Counted from the first letter of the stretch, positions 1-6,033 are shown. The stretch is DNA of 14,464 bases from an uncultured Eubacteriales bacterium (GCA_900322105.1 ONYV01000003.1:1-14464); one strand, 5' to 3'. Notes: generated from the sequence alone by a model not told the origin. Translations and numbers: made by a program.

Positions 1-33
1 GTATTACGCAGGATATTTTGTGCCGGAAAAAGC

Positions 34-130
34 GTCTCGAGTGCAGCACTACTTGTTGTAATGCAAGGGAGAGACACAAAGCCCCGCGCAGAAGATACAA
101 GCAAGACGGTGCTTCGGAAGTTTCCGAGGA
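34..130 (+). promoter_or_regulatory. Structured 5' leader upstream of iorA (candidate regulatory RNA, class unknown)
   Basis: The 159 bases before iorA can form a long helix. Bases 45-49 (AGCAC) pair with 109-113 (GTGCT), and 52-60 (CTTGTTGTA) pair with 96-105 (TACAAGCAAG) with one bulged G, giving about 14 pairs around a 35-base distal loop. A further hairpin is CTTCGG (112-117 region) with CCGAGG just after it, ahead of the iorA ribosome site. GTCTC (34-38) could alternatively pair with GAGAC (71-75). I saw no T-box GGTGGNACCGCG element, no TPP, SAM, lysine, glycine or cobalamin consensus, and no terminator. The 5' end lies outside the window, and no convincing promoter is visible. This pairing was found by eye and may be chance. 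Confidence 0.35.
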
Positions 131-159
131 AGTCAATTAACTTAGAGGTGAGTAATATT

Positions 160-1899
160 ATGAAAGAACTTATGATCGGCAATGCAGCTCTGGCAAGAGG
201 TATTTATGAAGCAGGCTGCAGCGTCATTTCCAGCTATCCCGGAACTCCAAGCACGGAGATCACCGAGGAATTTGCAAAATTCAGCGATGCATACTGTGAG
301 TGGGCGCCGAACGAAAAAGTCGCTATGGAAGCAGCTTTTGGCGCATCCCTCAGAGGAAAGAGATCCGCCTGCTGCATGAAGCACGTAGGCTTGAACGTAG
401 CAGCCGACCCGCTCTTCACCATGTCCTATACGGGCGTGAATGCAGGTCTTGTCATCTGCGTGGCGGACGACCCCGGTATGCACTCTTCTCAGAACGAACA
501 GGATTCACGTCACTATGCGATCGCTTCCAAAGTGCCGATGCTCGAACCTGCCGATTCTCAGGAAGCGCTGGATTTCGCTAAGATCGCCTTTGCCCTTTCC
601 GAACAGTACGATACACCCGTTTTCATCAAGATGTGTACCCGTGTGGCGCATTCTCAGAGTATCGTAGAAAAGGGTGAAAGAACCGAAGTCACCAAAGAAT
701 ATGTCAAGAATCCGCAGAAATATATCATGGCGCCTGCCAATGCCATCAAACGTCATCCGTTTGTAGAAGAAAGAACCAAGAAGCTGACAGAGTATGCTGA
801 AACTGCTCCTGTCAACCGTGTGGAAGAGGGCGACGGCACTCTTGATTTCGGCATCATCACTTCTTCGACCTCTTACCAATATGTCAAAGAGGTGTTCGGC
901 GACAGCGTGAGCGTTCTGAAACTCGGTATGGTCAACCCCCTGCCGATCGATCTCATCAAAAACTTCGCCGCAAAGGTCAAAAAGGTCTATGTAATCGAAG
1001 AACTTGACCCTATCATCGAAACTCACTGCAAAATGCTCGGTCTGGATGTTGTCGGAAAAGACAAGTTCTCGATCCTCGGAGAATTTTCACAGAAAACAAT
1101 TGCAAAAGCGTTTGATCTTCCTGCAAAGGAAGCTGTCTGTACCGATACGGAGATCCCTGTCAGACCGCCGATGATGTGCGCAGGATGTCCGCACAGAGGA
1201 ATGTACTATGTGCTTGCCAAAAACAAGATCACCGTTTTGGGCGATATCGGATGCTACACTCTCGGCTCGATGCCTCCGCTGAATGCTCTGGATATGACAC
1301 TCTGCATGGGCGCTTCCGTTTCGGGACTTCACGGATATAACAAAGCAGGCGGCGCAGAAACAGAAAACAAGACTGTCTGCGTGATCGGTGACTCTACTTT
1401 CATGCATTCGGGTGTAACGGGGCTTATCAACATTGCCTACAACCAGTCCAACTCTACCGTTATCATTCTCGACAACTCGATCACAGGTATGACAGGTCAC
1501 CAGCAAAACCCGACCACAGGCTACAACATCAAGGGCGACCCCGCAGGAAAGGTAAACCTCGAAGCCCTCTGCCACGCTGTCGGCATCAACTCCGTTCGGG
1601 TGGTTGATCCTTATAACTTGGAAGAATGTGAGAAGGTCGTCAAAGAAGAGCTTGCCAAAAACGAGCCTTCCGTTATCATTTCACGCAGACCCTGCGTGCT
1701 GCTGAAATACGTGAAACCGAAAAAGCCGCTTTTTGTCAATCCTGAAAAGTGCAGAGGCTGCAAGCGCTGCATGAAGTTCGGCTGTCCTGCCATCTCCTTC
1801 CGTGACGGTCATGCTGTCATCGACAACACACTGTGTATCGGCTGCGGCGTTTGCGCAGGTCTTTGTCCGTTTGATGCGTTTGAAAGTGAGGGTGAATGA
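160..1899 (+). CDS. iorA: Indolepyruvate:ferredoxin oxidoreductase, alpha subunit
   Basis: Catalytic, TPP-binding subunit of the oxygen-sensitive cytosolic enzyme that interconverts arylpyruvates (indole-, phenyl-, hydroxyphenylpyruvate) plus CoA with arylacetyl-CoA, CO2 and reduced ferredoxin. Of 579 residues, the N-terminal pyrimidine-binding domain has SSYPGTPSTEI (24-34). The CAGCPHRG motif is at 340-347. The TPP/Mg site runs from GDSTFMHSG (410-418) to the DN at 438-439. The C-terminal ferredoxin domain has C531/C534/C537/C542 (CX2CX2CX4CP, the unusual spacing typical of IorA) and C559/C562/C565/C569. Length is normal. The ATG at 160 was chosen because AGAGGTGAG lies just upstream. An in-frame ATG at 61 has no ribosome site and falls in the structured leader. 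The iorB start follows after one base. The physiological direction is not decided by sequence; a role in aromatic amino acid synthesis or fermentation is inference. Confidence 0.95.
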   Translation: MKELMIGNAALARGIYEAGCSVISSYPGTPSTEITEEFAKFSDAYCEWAPNEKVAMEAAFGASLRGKRSACCMKHVGLNVAADPLFTMSYTGVNAGLVICVADDPGMHSSQNEQDSRHYAIASKVPMLEPADSQEALDFAKIAFALSEQYDTPVFIKMCTRVAHSQSIVEKGERTEVTKEYVKNPQKYIMAPANAIKRHPFVEERTKKLTEYAETAPVNRVEEGDGTLDFGIITSSTSYQYVKEVFGDSVSVLKLGMVNPLPIDLIKNFAAKVKKVYVIEELDPIIETHCKMLGLDVVGKDKFSILGEFSQKTIAKAFDLPAKEAVCTDTEIPVRPPMMCAGCPHRGMYYVLAKNKITVLGDIGCYTLGSMPPLNALDMTLCMGASVSGLHGYNKAGGAETENKTVCVIGDSTFMHSGVTGLINIAYNQSNSTVIILDNSITGMTGHQQNPTTGYNIKGDPAGKVNLEALCHAVGINSVRVVDPYNLEECEKVVKEELAKNEPSVIISRRPCVLLKYVKPKKPLFVNPEKCRGCKRCMKFGCPAISFRDGHAVIDNTLCIGCGVCAGLCPFDAFESEGE

Positions 1900-1900
1900 T

Positions 1901-2473
1901 ATGGCAACAAAAAATATAATGATCGTTGGCGTTGGCGGTCAGGGTTCACTGCTGGCTTCCAAGCTGCTGGGCAGACTGCTCGTAGACGAAGGTTTTGACG
2001 TAAAGGTAAGTGAAGTACACGGTATGAGTCAGCGCGGCGGCTCAGTCGTGACTTATGTAAAATTCGGAGACAAAGTGTATTCTCCTGTCATCGAAGAAGG
2101 CGAGGCGGATTTTATCGTCAGCTTTGAAAAGATCGAAGCAGCAAGATACATCCGCGATCTCAAAAAAGGCGGCACGGTGATCGTCAATACGCAGCAGATC
2201 GACCCCATGCCCGTCATTATCGGCGCTGCGTCTTATCCTGCCGATATCCTCAGCGAGATCGAGAACAAAGGCGTTCACGTTGACGCCATCGACGCTCTTG
2301 CGCTCGCCACGGAAGCAGGTTCTGCAAAGGCGTGCAATATCGTGCTGATGGGCAGACTGGCAAAGTATTTTGATATACCGTATGAAAAATGGGAAGAAGC
2401 GATCACAAAGATCGTTAAGCCTGCGTTTGTTGAGATCAACAAAAAGGCATTCGCTCTTGGCTATCAGAACTGA
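1901..2473 (+). CDS. iorB: Indolepyruvate:ferredoxin oxidoreductase, beta subunit
   Basis: Small subunit (190 residues) of the IorAB heterodimer, of the pyruvate ferredoxin oxidoreductase catalytic gamma-like fold. It begins with a glycine-rich VGVGGQGS motif (9-16) and carries the family hallmark EVHGMSQRGGSV (about 38-49), which helps bind TPP/CoA at the subunit interface. The start is the ATG at 1901, one base after the iorA stop, with GAGGGTG upstream inside the end of iorA, so translation is probably coupled. A longer open frame beginning at 1802 is only overlap with iorA. Family length is about 190-200 residues, so the gene is intact. The 58-base spacer to the next ligase gene holds no terminator, consistent with a single operon. 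Confidence 0.94.
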   Translation: MATKNIMIVGVGGQGSLLASKLLGRLLVDEGFDVKVSEVHGMSQRGGSVVTYVKFGDKVYSPVIEEGEADFIVSFEKIEAARYIRDLKKGGTVIVNTQQIDPMPVIIGAASYPADILSEIENKGVHVDAIDALALATEAGSAKACNIVLMGRLAKYFDIPYEKWEEAITKIVKPAFVEINKKAFALGYQN

Positions 2474-2518
2474 TAGATAAGATACAGCACCCCCAAGGAA
2501 AAAAGGATACAAATTTAC

Positions 2519-2525
2519 AGGAAAG
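2519..2525 (+). promoter_or_regulatory. Ribosome binding site choosing the paaK start
   Basis: AGGAAAG stands before a run of four potential start codons in frame (GTG 2529, ATG 2532, 2535, 2538). Spacing is 3, 6, 9 and 12 bases respectively, so 2532 or 2535 is best placed. An out-of-frame ATG at 2527 is followed immediately by TGA, making a start-stop pair over the true starts. Confidence 0.6.
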
Positions 2526-2531
2526 TATGTG

Positions 2532-3857
2532 ATGATGATGTCAAAGAAGTATTTTCAGCCCGAGCAGGAAACAATGCCCCTGGAAGACATCCGGAAAATT
2601 CAGGACGAGAAGCTCGTTTCACAGGTCAGACACGTTTATGAAAATGTACCCTATTATCGTGATCTGATGGACAAAAAAGGCGTCAGACCCGAAGATATCA
2701 AGGGAGTAGATGATCTTCACAAACTGCCGTTTATCAAAAAAGACGATCTCAGAGAAGCCTATCCCTACGGTTTGCTTGCAACAGATCTGAAAAACTGTGT
2801 TCGTATCCATTCTACCTCAGGCACAACAGGAAAACGTGTGGTCGCCTTTTACACTCAGAACGATGTGGATATGTGGGAAGAATGCTGCGCCCGCGCGATC
2901 GTTGCGGCAGGCGGTGACAACGGCGATGTGTGTCAGGTAGCCTATGGCTACGGTCTGTTTACGGGCGGCGCAGGTCTGCACGGCGGTTCACATAAGGTCG
3001 GCTGTCTGACACTTCCCATGTCCAGCGGCAACACCGACAGACAGATCCAGTTCATGATGGATCTCAATGCTACCATCCTCTGCTGTACCCCTTCCTATGC
3101 CGCTTATATCGGCGAGACCCTCAAAGAAAAAGGTATCAAGCCCGAAGACAACAAGCTCAAGGCAGGTATCTTCGGCGCAGAACCCTGGACAGAGGAAATG
3201 CGCCATGATATCGAAAAATCTCTCGGCATCAAGGCATATGATATCTACGGTCTGACAGAGATCAGCGGTCCGGGCGTTGCCTTTGAGTGCGAAGAACAGA
3301 AGGGTATGCACATCAACGAAGATCATTTTATCGCTGAGATCATCAATCCCGAAACAGGCGAACCGCTCCCCATCGGTGAAAAAGGTGAGCTTGTGTTCAC
3401 TTCTCTTGATAAGGAAGCTTTCCCGCTGCTGCGTTACCGCACCAGAGATATTTGTGTGCTGTCCCGTGAAAAATGCTCCTGCGGACGTACCTTTGTCCGT
3501 ATGACAAAGCCGCTCGGACGTTCTGACGATATGATGATCATCCGCGGCGTCAACGTCTTCCCCAGCCAGATCGAATCCGTTCTGCTGAACAGCGGCTATG
3601 CGCCGAACTACCAGATCATCGTTGACCGTGTGAACAACACCGATACCTTCGATATCAATGTCGAGATGAAGGAAGAGGATTTCTCCGATATCCCGACAGG
3701 CATCACCAACAAAGAAAAGGCGCTTCAATCCGCTATGAAGGCAATGCTCGGCATCAACCCGAAGATCCATCTTGTCGCTCCCAAGAGCATCGCACGTTCC
3801 GAAGGCAAGGCGGTGCGCGTGATCGACAAACGTAAGCGTCTTGGCATTAACATCTGA
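2532..3857 (+). CDS. paaK: Phenylacetate-CoA ligase (AMP-forming)
   Basis: Cytosolic adenylate-forming enzyme: phenylacetate (or a related arylacetate) + ATP + CoA to aryl-acetyl-CoA + AMP + PPi. About 441 residues, the normal PaaK length. The ATP loop is STSGTTGKR (about 94-102); further motifs are YDIYGLTEISGPG, RYRTRD, and the hinge region GRSDDMMIIRGVNVFPSQIE. The C-terminal SEGKAVRVID segment supplies the presumed catalytic lysine. A CSCGR motif precedes the hinge, as in many PaaK proteins. The paaK/iorAB pairing is common in anaerobic bacteria and archaea: the ligase makes or consumes the acyl-CoA that IorAB exchanges with the arylpyruvate. The precise start among GTG/ATG/ATG/ATG is uncertain by 3-9 bases. 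Arylacetate specificity is by family and neighbours, not proved. Confidence 0.92.
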   Translation: MMMSKKYFQPEQETMPLEDIRKIQDEKLVSQVRHVYENVPYYRDLMDKKGVRPEDIKGVDDLHKLPFIKKDDLREAYPYGLLATDLKNCVRIHSTSGTTGKRVVAFYTQNDVDMWEECCARAIVAAGGDNGDVCQVAYGYGLFTGGAGLHGGSHKVGCLTLPMSSGNTDRQIQFMMDLNATILCCTPSYAAYIGETLKEKGIKPEDNKLKAGIFGAEPWTEEMRHDIEKSLGIKAYDIYGLTEISGPGVAFECEEQKGMHINEDHFIAEIINPETGEPLPIGEKGELVFTSLDKEAFPLLRYRTRDICVLSREKCSCGRTFVRMTKPLGRSDDMMIIRGVNVFPSQIESVLLNSGYAPNYQIIVDRVNNTDTFDINVEMKEEDFSDIPTGITNKEKALQSAMKAMLGINPKIHLVAPKSIARSEGKAVRVIDKRKRLGINI

Positions 3858-3890
3858 TGATATCCATAAAAATATAAAGGAGGAACTACC

Positions 3891-4322
3891 ATGGCAATCA
3901 ACCAAATCTCTATTTTCGTGGAGAACAAAGAGGGCAAGCTCGTTACCATCACCGATTCTATCGCTAACGCAGGGATCGACATCCGCGCGCTGAGTGTGGC
4001 GGATACGCAGGATTTCGGTATCTTCCGTCTGATCGTCACTGACCCCGAAAAGGCAAAGACAGCGCTCGAATCCTCGGGCTGCTTTGTATCTATCACAAAG
4101 GTCGTAGGCGTTTCCATTCCCGATGAACCGGGTTCTCTTGCAAAGATCGTCAATATTCTTGCAAGATACAACATCAACATCGAGTATATGTACGCTTTTA
4201 TCGCTGTTTCAAAAAAGGAAGCCTCTGTTGTGCTGCGTGTGGCAGATAACGAAGCAGCTGAAAAGATCTTAGTCGAAAACGGCATTAAACTCCTCAAAGA
4301 AGAAGATATCGTTTCGATGTAA
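3891..4322 (+). CDS. Tandem ACT-domain protein (probable amino-acid-binding regulator)
   Basis: A 143-residue protein made of two ACT domains and nothing else. Domain 1 is about residues 4-70, with NKEGKLVTITDSIANAGI. Domain 2 is about 72-140, with IPDEPGSLAKIVNILA. These are the glycine-containing ligand loops that bind amino acids in ACT domains. No catalytic or DNA-binding domain is present, so it probably acts by binding a partner or only as a sensor. The start has AAAGGAGG 5-10 bases upstream, and the gene follows paaK by 33 bases as last gene of the iorAB-paaK operon. Stand-alone tandem ACT proteins next to ior/paaK genes are a recurrent arrangement in anaerobes. That it senses an aromatic or branched amino acid and tunes the ligase or IOR is inference. 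Confidence 0.85.
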   Translation: MAINQISIFVENKEGKLVTITDSIANAGIDIRALSVADTQDFGIFRLIVTDPEKAKTALESSGCFVSITKVVGVSIPDEPGSLAKIVNILARYNINIEYMYAFIAVSKKEASVVLRVADNEAAEKILVENGIKLLKEEDIVSM

Positions 4323-4331
4323 CAACAGCAT

Positions 4332-4362
4332 GAGCCGACAGTTATCTGCCGGCTCTTTTTTT
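4332..4362 (+). terminator. Intrinsic terminator of the iorAB-paaK-ACT operon
   Basis: GAGCCG (4332-4337) pairs with CGGCTC (4350-4355), extended by two pairs across one mismatch, and is followed by seven T (4356-4362). It lies 10 bases after the ACT gene stop. Confidence 0.9.
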
Positions 4363-4395
4363 CGATATTCACAAACTTAAAATGCATCAAAACGC

Positions 4396-4424
4396 TTGCA
4401 TTTCACTCTCTGCTATGCTATAAT
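4396..4424 (+). promoter_or_regulatory. Strong vegetative promoter for the tRNA-Leu / pyrophosphatase unit
   Basis: The -35 box is TTGCAT (4396-4401), followed by a 17-base spacer and a perfect -10 TATAAT (4419-4424) preceded by TGC (extended -10). Transcription would start near 4431. It lies between the operon terminator and a second terminator-like hairpin, and it is the only convincing promoter upstream of the tRNA gene. Confidence 0.85.
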
Positions 4425-4428
4425 AAAA

Positions 4429-4453
4429 ACACAGATTAAGCTGTGTGCTCTGT
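4429..4453 (+). promoter_or_regulatory. Leader hairpin followed by boxA-like sequence (possible antitermination site)
   Basis: ACACAG (4429-4434) and CTGTGT (4441-4446) form a 6-pair hairpin at the expected RNA 5' end. It is followed directly by TGCTCTGT (4446-4453), which matches the rRNA antitermination boxA core TGCTCTTT at seven of eight positions as I recall it. The order promoter, hairpin, boxA resembles rRNA leaders. This is short and could be chance, but it would explain how polymerase passes the following terminator-like hairpin to reach the tRNA gene. Confidence 0.3.
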
Positions 4454-4460
4454 CTCGGTC

Positions 4461-4492
4461 ACTCCCACCGTGTAAAAATCGGGAGTTTTTTT
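4461..4492 (+). terminator. Terminator-like hairpin (attenuator?) between promoter and tRNA-Leu
   Basis: ACTCCC (4461-4466) pairs with GGGAGT (4481-4486) around a 14-base loop, with T at 4486-4492. It would release an RNA of about 60 bases from the promoter at 4396-4424. Overlapping CGGT (4456-4459) and ACCG (4467-4470) can form an alternative small stem whose loop contains the terminator's left arm. Only 22 bases separate it from the tRNA 5' end, too few for a separate promoter, so either read-through or regulated antitermination is needed. Confidence 0.7.
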
Positions 4493-4514
4493 GTGAGTTC
4501 AGCAGAATCTATTT

Positions 4515-4597
4515 GCGCCTGTGGTGGAATTGGCAGACACGCTGGATTTAGGTTCCAGTCCGAAAGGGTGCAGGTTCAAGTCCTGTCAGGCGCACCA
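4515..4597 (+). tRNA. tRNA-Leu, anticodon TAG, CCA encoded
   Basis: An 83-base class II tRNA. The acceptor arms GCGCCTG (4515-4521) and CAGGCGC (4587-4593) pair perfectly, followed by discriminator A and encoded CCA. The anticodon stem CTGGA/TCCAG (4542-4546/4554-4558) encloses loop TTTAGGT with anticodon TAG at 4549-4551, which reads CUA and, by wobble, other CUN leucine codons. A long variable arm and the T loop TTCAAGT (4575-4581) closed by a 5-pair stem are clear. The D region GTGGTGGAATTGGCAGACAC is typical of bacterial tRNA-Leu. No terminator lies between it and the pyrophosphatase gene, so the two may share a transcript. Confidence 0.97.
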
Positions 4598-4612
4598 GTA
4601 TGAGTGTTTATA

Positions 4613-4675
4613 ACGGATTTAAGGCAACACCGCACAGAGATAGTGCCGCAGGTGCGCTGTGAAATACATATCCGT
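4613..4675 (+). repeat. Imperfect palindromic element between tRNA-Leu and the pyrophosphatase gene
   Basis: Outer arms ACGGAT (4613-4618) and ATCCGT (4670-4675) enclose an inner hairpin: CACCGCAC (4628-4635) pairs with GTGC (4643-4646) and GGTG (4651-4654) around a 4-base CGCA bulge and a 7-base loop. CACAG (4633-4637)/CTGTG (4657-4661) is an alternative inner stem. It ends 21 bases before the pyrophosphatase start. It could be a processing stem, a 5' UTR control element or one copy of an interspersed repeat. Only one copy lies in this window, so the repeat reading is untested. Confidence 0.4.
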
Positions 4676-4696
4676 CAACAAGAAAGGAAGTTCATC

Positions 4697-5821
4697 ATGG
4701 ACAAAAAACGCACTATCGCAATCATCCTGCTGCTCGCTCTGTCCGTAGGCGCAGCAGGAACAACAGGTTTTTTTATCGGCAAAAACGGAACAGAAAACAG
4801 ATACATAATCGAACAGGACTTGAATGTCAAGCTCAATCGCAGTGATCTTGACGGACTTGGAAAGATCGAGGGTGCAATCTATGTAACAGGACATAAGAGC
4901 CCTGATTCTGATACTGTTGGCAGCTCCATTGCTTATGCAGCGCTTCTGAAACAGCTTGGCTATGACGCGCGTGCAGTCGTGCTTGAGGAGATCAACAACG
5001 AAAGCAAATATATCCTTGAAACTGCAAAATTAGACATACCGCAAACTCTGGAGGATGCTTCGGGGCTGAATATGATCCTTGTCGATCACAGCGAGTACAC
5101 GCAGTCGGCAGAAGGCTTGGAAAACGCCAATATCATCAGCATTATCGATCATCATAACGATGGCGCCGTTACAACAGGAAATCAGATAATTTATGATGCC
5201 AGACCGCTTGGTTCGACAGCAACGATCATCTGGATCCGATACCGCAATTACGGATTAGTGCCGGATAAACAAACAGCAACCGTAATGCTGGGAGCGATCT
5301 TATCCGATACCGTTAATCTGACATCCGACGCCACCACATTTGCAGACAAAGAGGCTGTAAAAGCGCTGAGCGCAATAGCAGGTATAAAAGACACCGACGC
5401 ATTTTATCAGCAAATGTTCAAAGAAAGACTGTCCTATAAAGGTATGACGGAAGAGGAAATTTTCTTTAGCGACTATAAGGAATACGAAACCGACGGTCAT
5501 AAATACTCAATAGGCTGCATTGAGGTATATGATGAAGACGCAATCAAGAAAATGGCTGACAGGATAAAGACGGTCGTACCGTCCACACTCAAAAGTACGG
5601 GGATGGAAATGGCTTTCGCTCAGATCAACGTTTATCATGACGATATTTCCATCACCTATATCGTACCTTCCGATGAAGCGGCAGGTGAAGTGATCAAGTC
5701 CGCTTTTGGAGATAAAGCTGTTTTCGACGGTACCTCTTATGTATTCAACCCCGGTATGTCGAGAAAGAAGGTCTTGGTTCCTGCCATCACAGAGGTACTC
5801 AAAGCCCATCCGAAAGAATAA
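4697..5821 (+). CDS. ppaC: Membrane-anchored or exported family II (DHH/DHHA2) inorganic pyrophosphatase
   Basis: Hydrolyses pyrophosphate to two phosphates with Mn/Co. Of 374 residues, the DHH domain (about 60-235) shows all family II motifs: GHKSPDSDT (65-73; metal ligands H66, D70, D72), VDHSE (129-133; D130), DHH (151-153), GSTATI (172-177) and ILSDTVN (201-207; D204). The DHHA2 domain (about 240-374) ends with the substrate-binding SRKK (355-358). Cytosolic relatives are about 310 residues. Here about 60 extra residues precede the domain: a basic MDKKR start, a hydrophobic stretch (about 6-28, with GAAG near its middle) and a linker. This predicts a signal anchor or signal peptide with the catalytic part outside. 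The start at 4697 has GAAAGGAAG upstream; an in-frame GTG at 4604 has no ribosome site. It lies between two gene clusters whose ligases release PPi, but outward topology argues against it acting on that PPi. Confidence 0.88.
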   Translation: MDKKRTIAIILLLALSVGAAGTTGFFIGKNGTENRYIIEQDLNVKLNRSDLDGLGKIEGAIYVTGHKSPDSDTVGSSIAYAALLKQLGYDARAVVLEEINNESKYILETAKLDIPQTLEDASGLNMILVDHSEYTQSAEGLENANIISIIDHHNDGAVTTGNQIIYDARPLGSTATIIWIRYRNYGLVPDKQTATVMLGAILSDTVNLTSDATTFADKEAVKALSAIAGIKDTDAFYQQMFKERLSYKGMTEEEIFFSDYKEYETDGHKYSIGCIEVYDEDAIKKMADRIKTVVPSTLKSTGMEMAFAQINVYHDDISITYIVPSDEAAGEVIKSAFGDKAVFDGTSYVFNPGMSRKKVLVPAITEVLKAHPKE

Positions 5822-5878
5822 ACGAACCGACAGATCGTATTGGTTCATCCGCTCAAAGACCGCATAACAACTCAATTT

Positions 5879-5910
5879 CGCGTTCGGCATTTTGTCGGAC
5901 GCGATTTTTT
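5879..5910 (+). terminator. Intrinsic terminator of the pyrophosphatase gene
   Basis: A 10-pair stem, 5879-5888 with 5894-5903 (CGCGTTCGGC/GTCGGACGCG, two G-T pairs), with loop ATTTT, is followed by A and six T (5905-5910). It lies about 58 bases after the stop. A weaker hairpin GAACC/GGTTC (5824-5828/5842-5846) without T run precedes it. Confidence 0.88.
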
Positions 5911-5945
5911 ATGCCGTGTTACGAGCAGTATCCTTTGCTGCTATC

Positions 5946-5972
5946 AGACTTCCTCGGGAACCGAAGAAGTCT
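5946..5972. repeat. Inverted repeat in the convergent intergenic region
   Basis: AGACTTC (5946-5952) and GAAGTCT (5966-5972) form seven pairs. After one mismatch, TCGG/CCGA add four more around a GAA loop. No T run follows on either strand, so it is not an obvious terminator. It may be an operator-like palindrome, an RNA 3' stabiliser, or chance. Confidence 0.45.
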
Positions 5973-5987
5973 ATTGTATACAAACTG

Positions 5988-6033
5988 AAAAGGCATACAC
6001 GCTTCCGTCACGGTCAGCGAGTATGCCTTTTTT
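5988..6033. terminator. Bidirectional terminator closing the minus-strand operon
   Basis: GGCATAC (5992-5998) pairs with GTATGCC (6021-6027), with an inner CCGT/ACGG pairing. AAAA before the left arm and TTTTTT (6028-6033) after the right arm let it end transcripts from both sides. Read on the minus strand it lies about 51 bases after the aminotransferase stop. The rest of 5822-6078 shows no gene. Confidence 0.85.

Noticed and set aside
61..159. In-frame N-terminal extension of iorA from ATG 61 (33 extra residues)
   Set aside because: No ribosome site at 61, composition unlike an IorA N-terminus, and a good Shine-Dalgarno stands before ATG 160, where the family's usual N-terminus begins.
1..159. 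T-box leader for an aromatic amino acid ahead of iorA
   Set aside because: No T-box sequence (GGTGGNACCGCG-like), no AGTA/specifier stem and no terminator/antiterminator pair were visible.
2988..3905. 305-codon open frame on the minus strand
   Set aside because: It lies antisense to paaK; its translation shows no recognisable domain and reflects codon bias of the opposite strand.
3725..4390. 221-codon open frame on the minus strand
   Set aside because: Antisense to the end of paaK and the whole ACT gene and crossing the terminator; no family features.
4456..4492. preQ1-like pseudoknot: CGGT/ACCG stem with loop ACTCCC pairing downstream GGGAGT across an A-rich linker
   Set aside because: The geometry is suggestive, but the conserved preQ1 residues as I know them are missing and the same bases make an ordinary terminator; the downstream genes are unrelated to queuosine.
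4515..4597. tRNA-Leu as integration site of a mobile element
   Set aside because: No integrase gene or partial direct repeat of the tRNA 3' end was seen, and flanking genes are metabolic.
4604..4696. Longer pyrophosphatase frame from GTG 4604
   Set aside because: It would translate through the palindromic spacer next to the tRNA and has no ribosome site; ATG 4697 has a clear one and gives a sensible signal-anchor N-terminus.
4697..5821. DHH-family nucleotidyl phosphodiesterase or oligoribonuclease instead of pyrophosphatase
   Set aside because: The SRKK motif, DHHA2-type C-terminal domain and exact GHxxPDxD/VDHxE/SDT series fit family II pyrophosphatase rather than DHHA1 phosphodiesterases.
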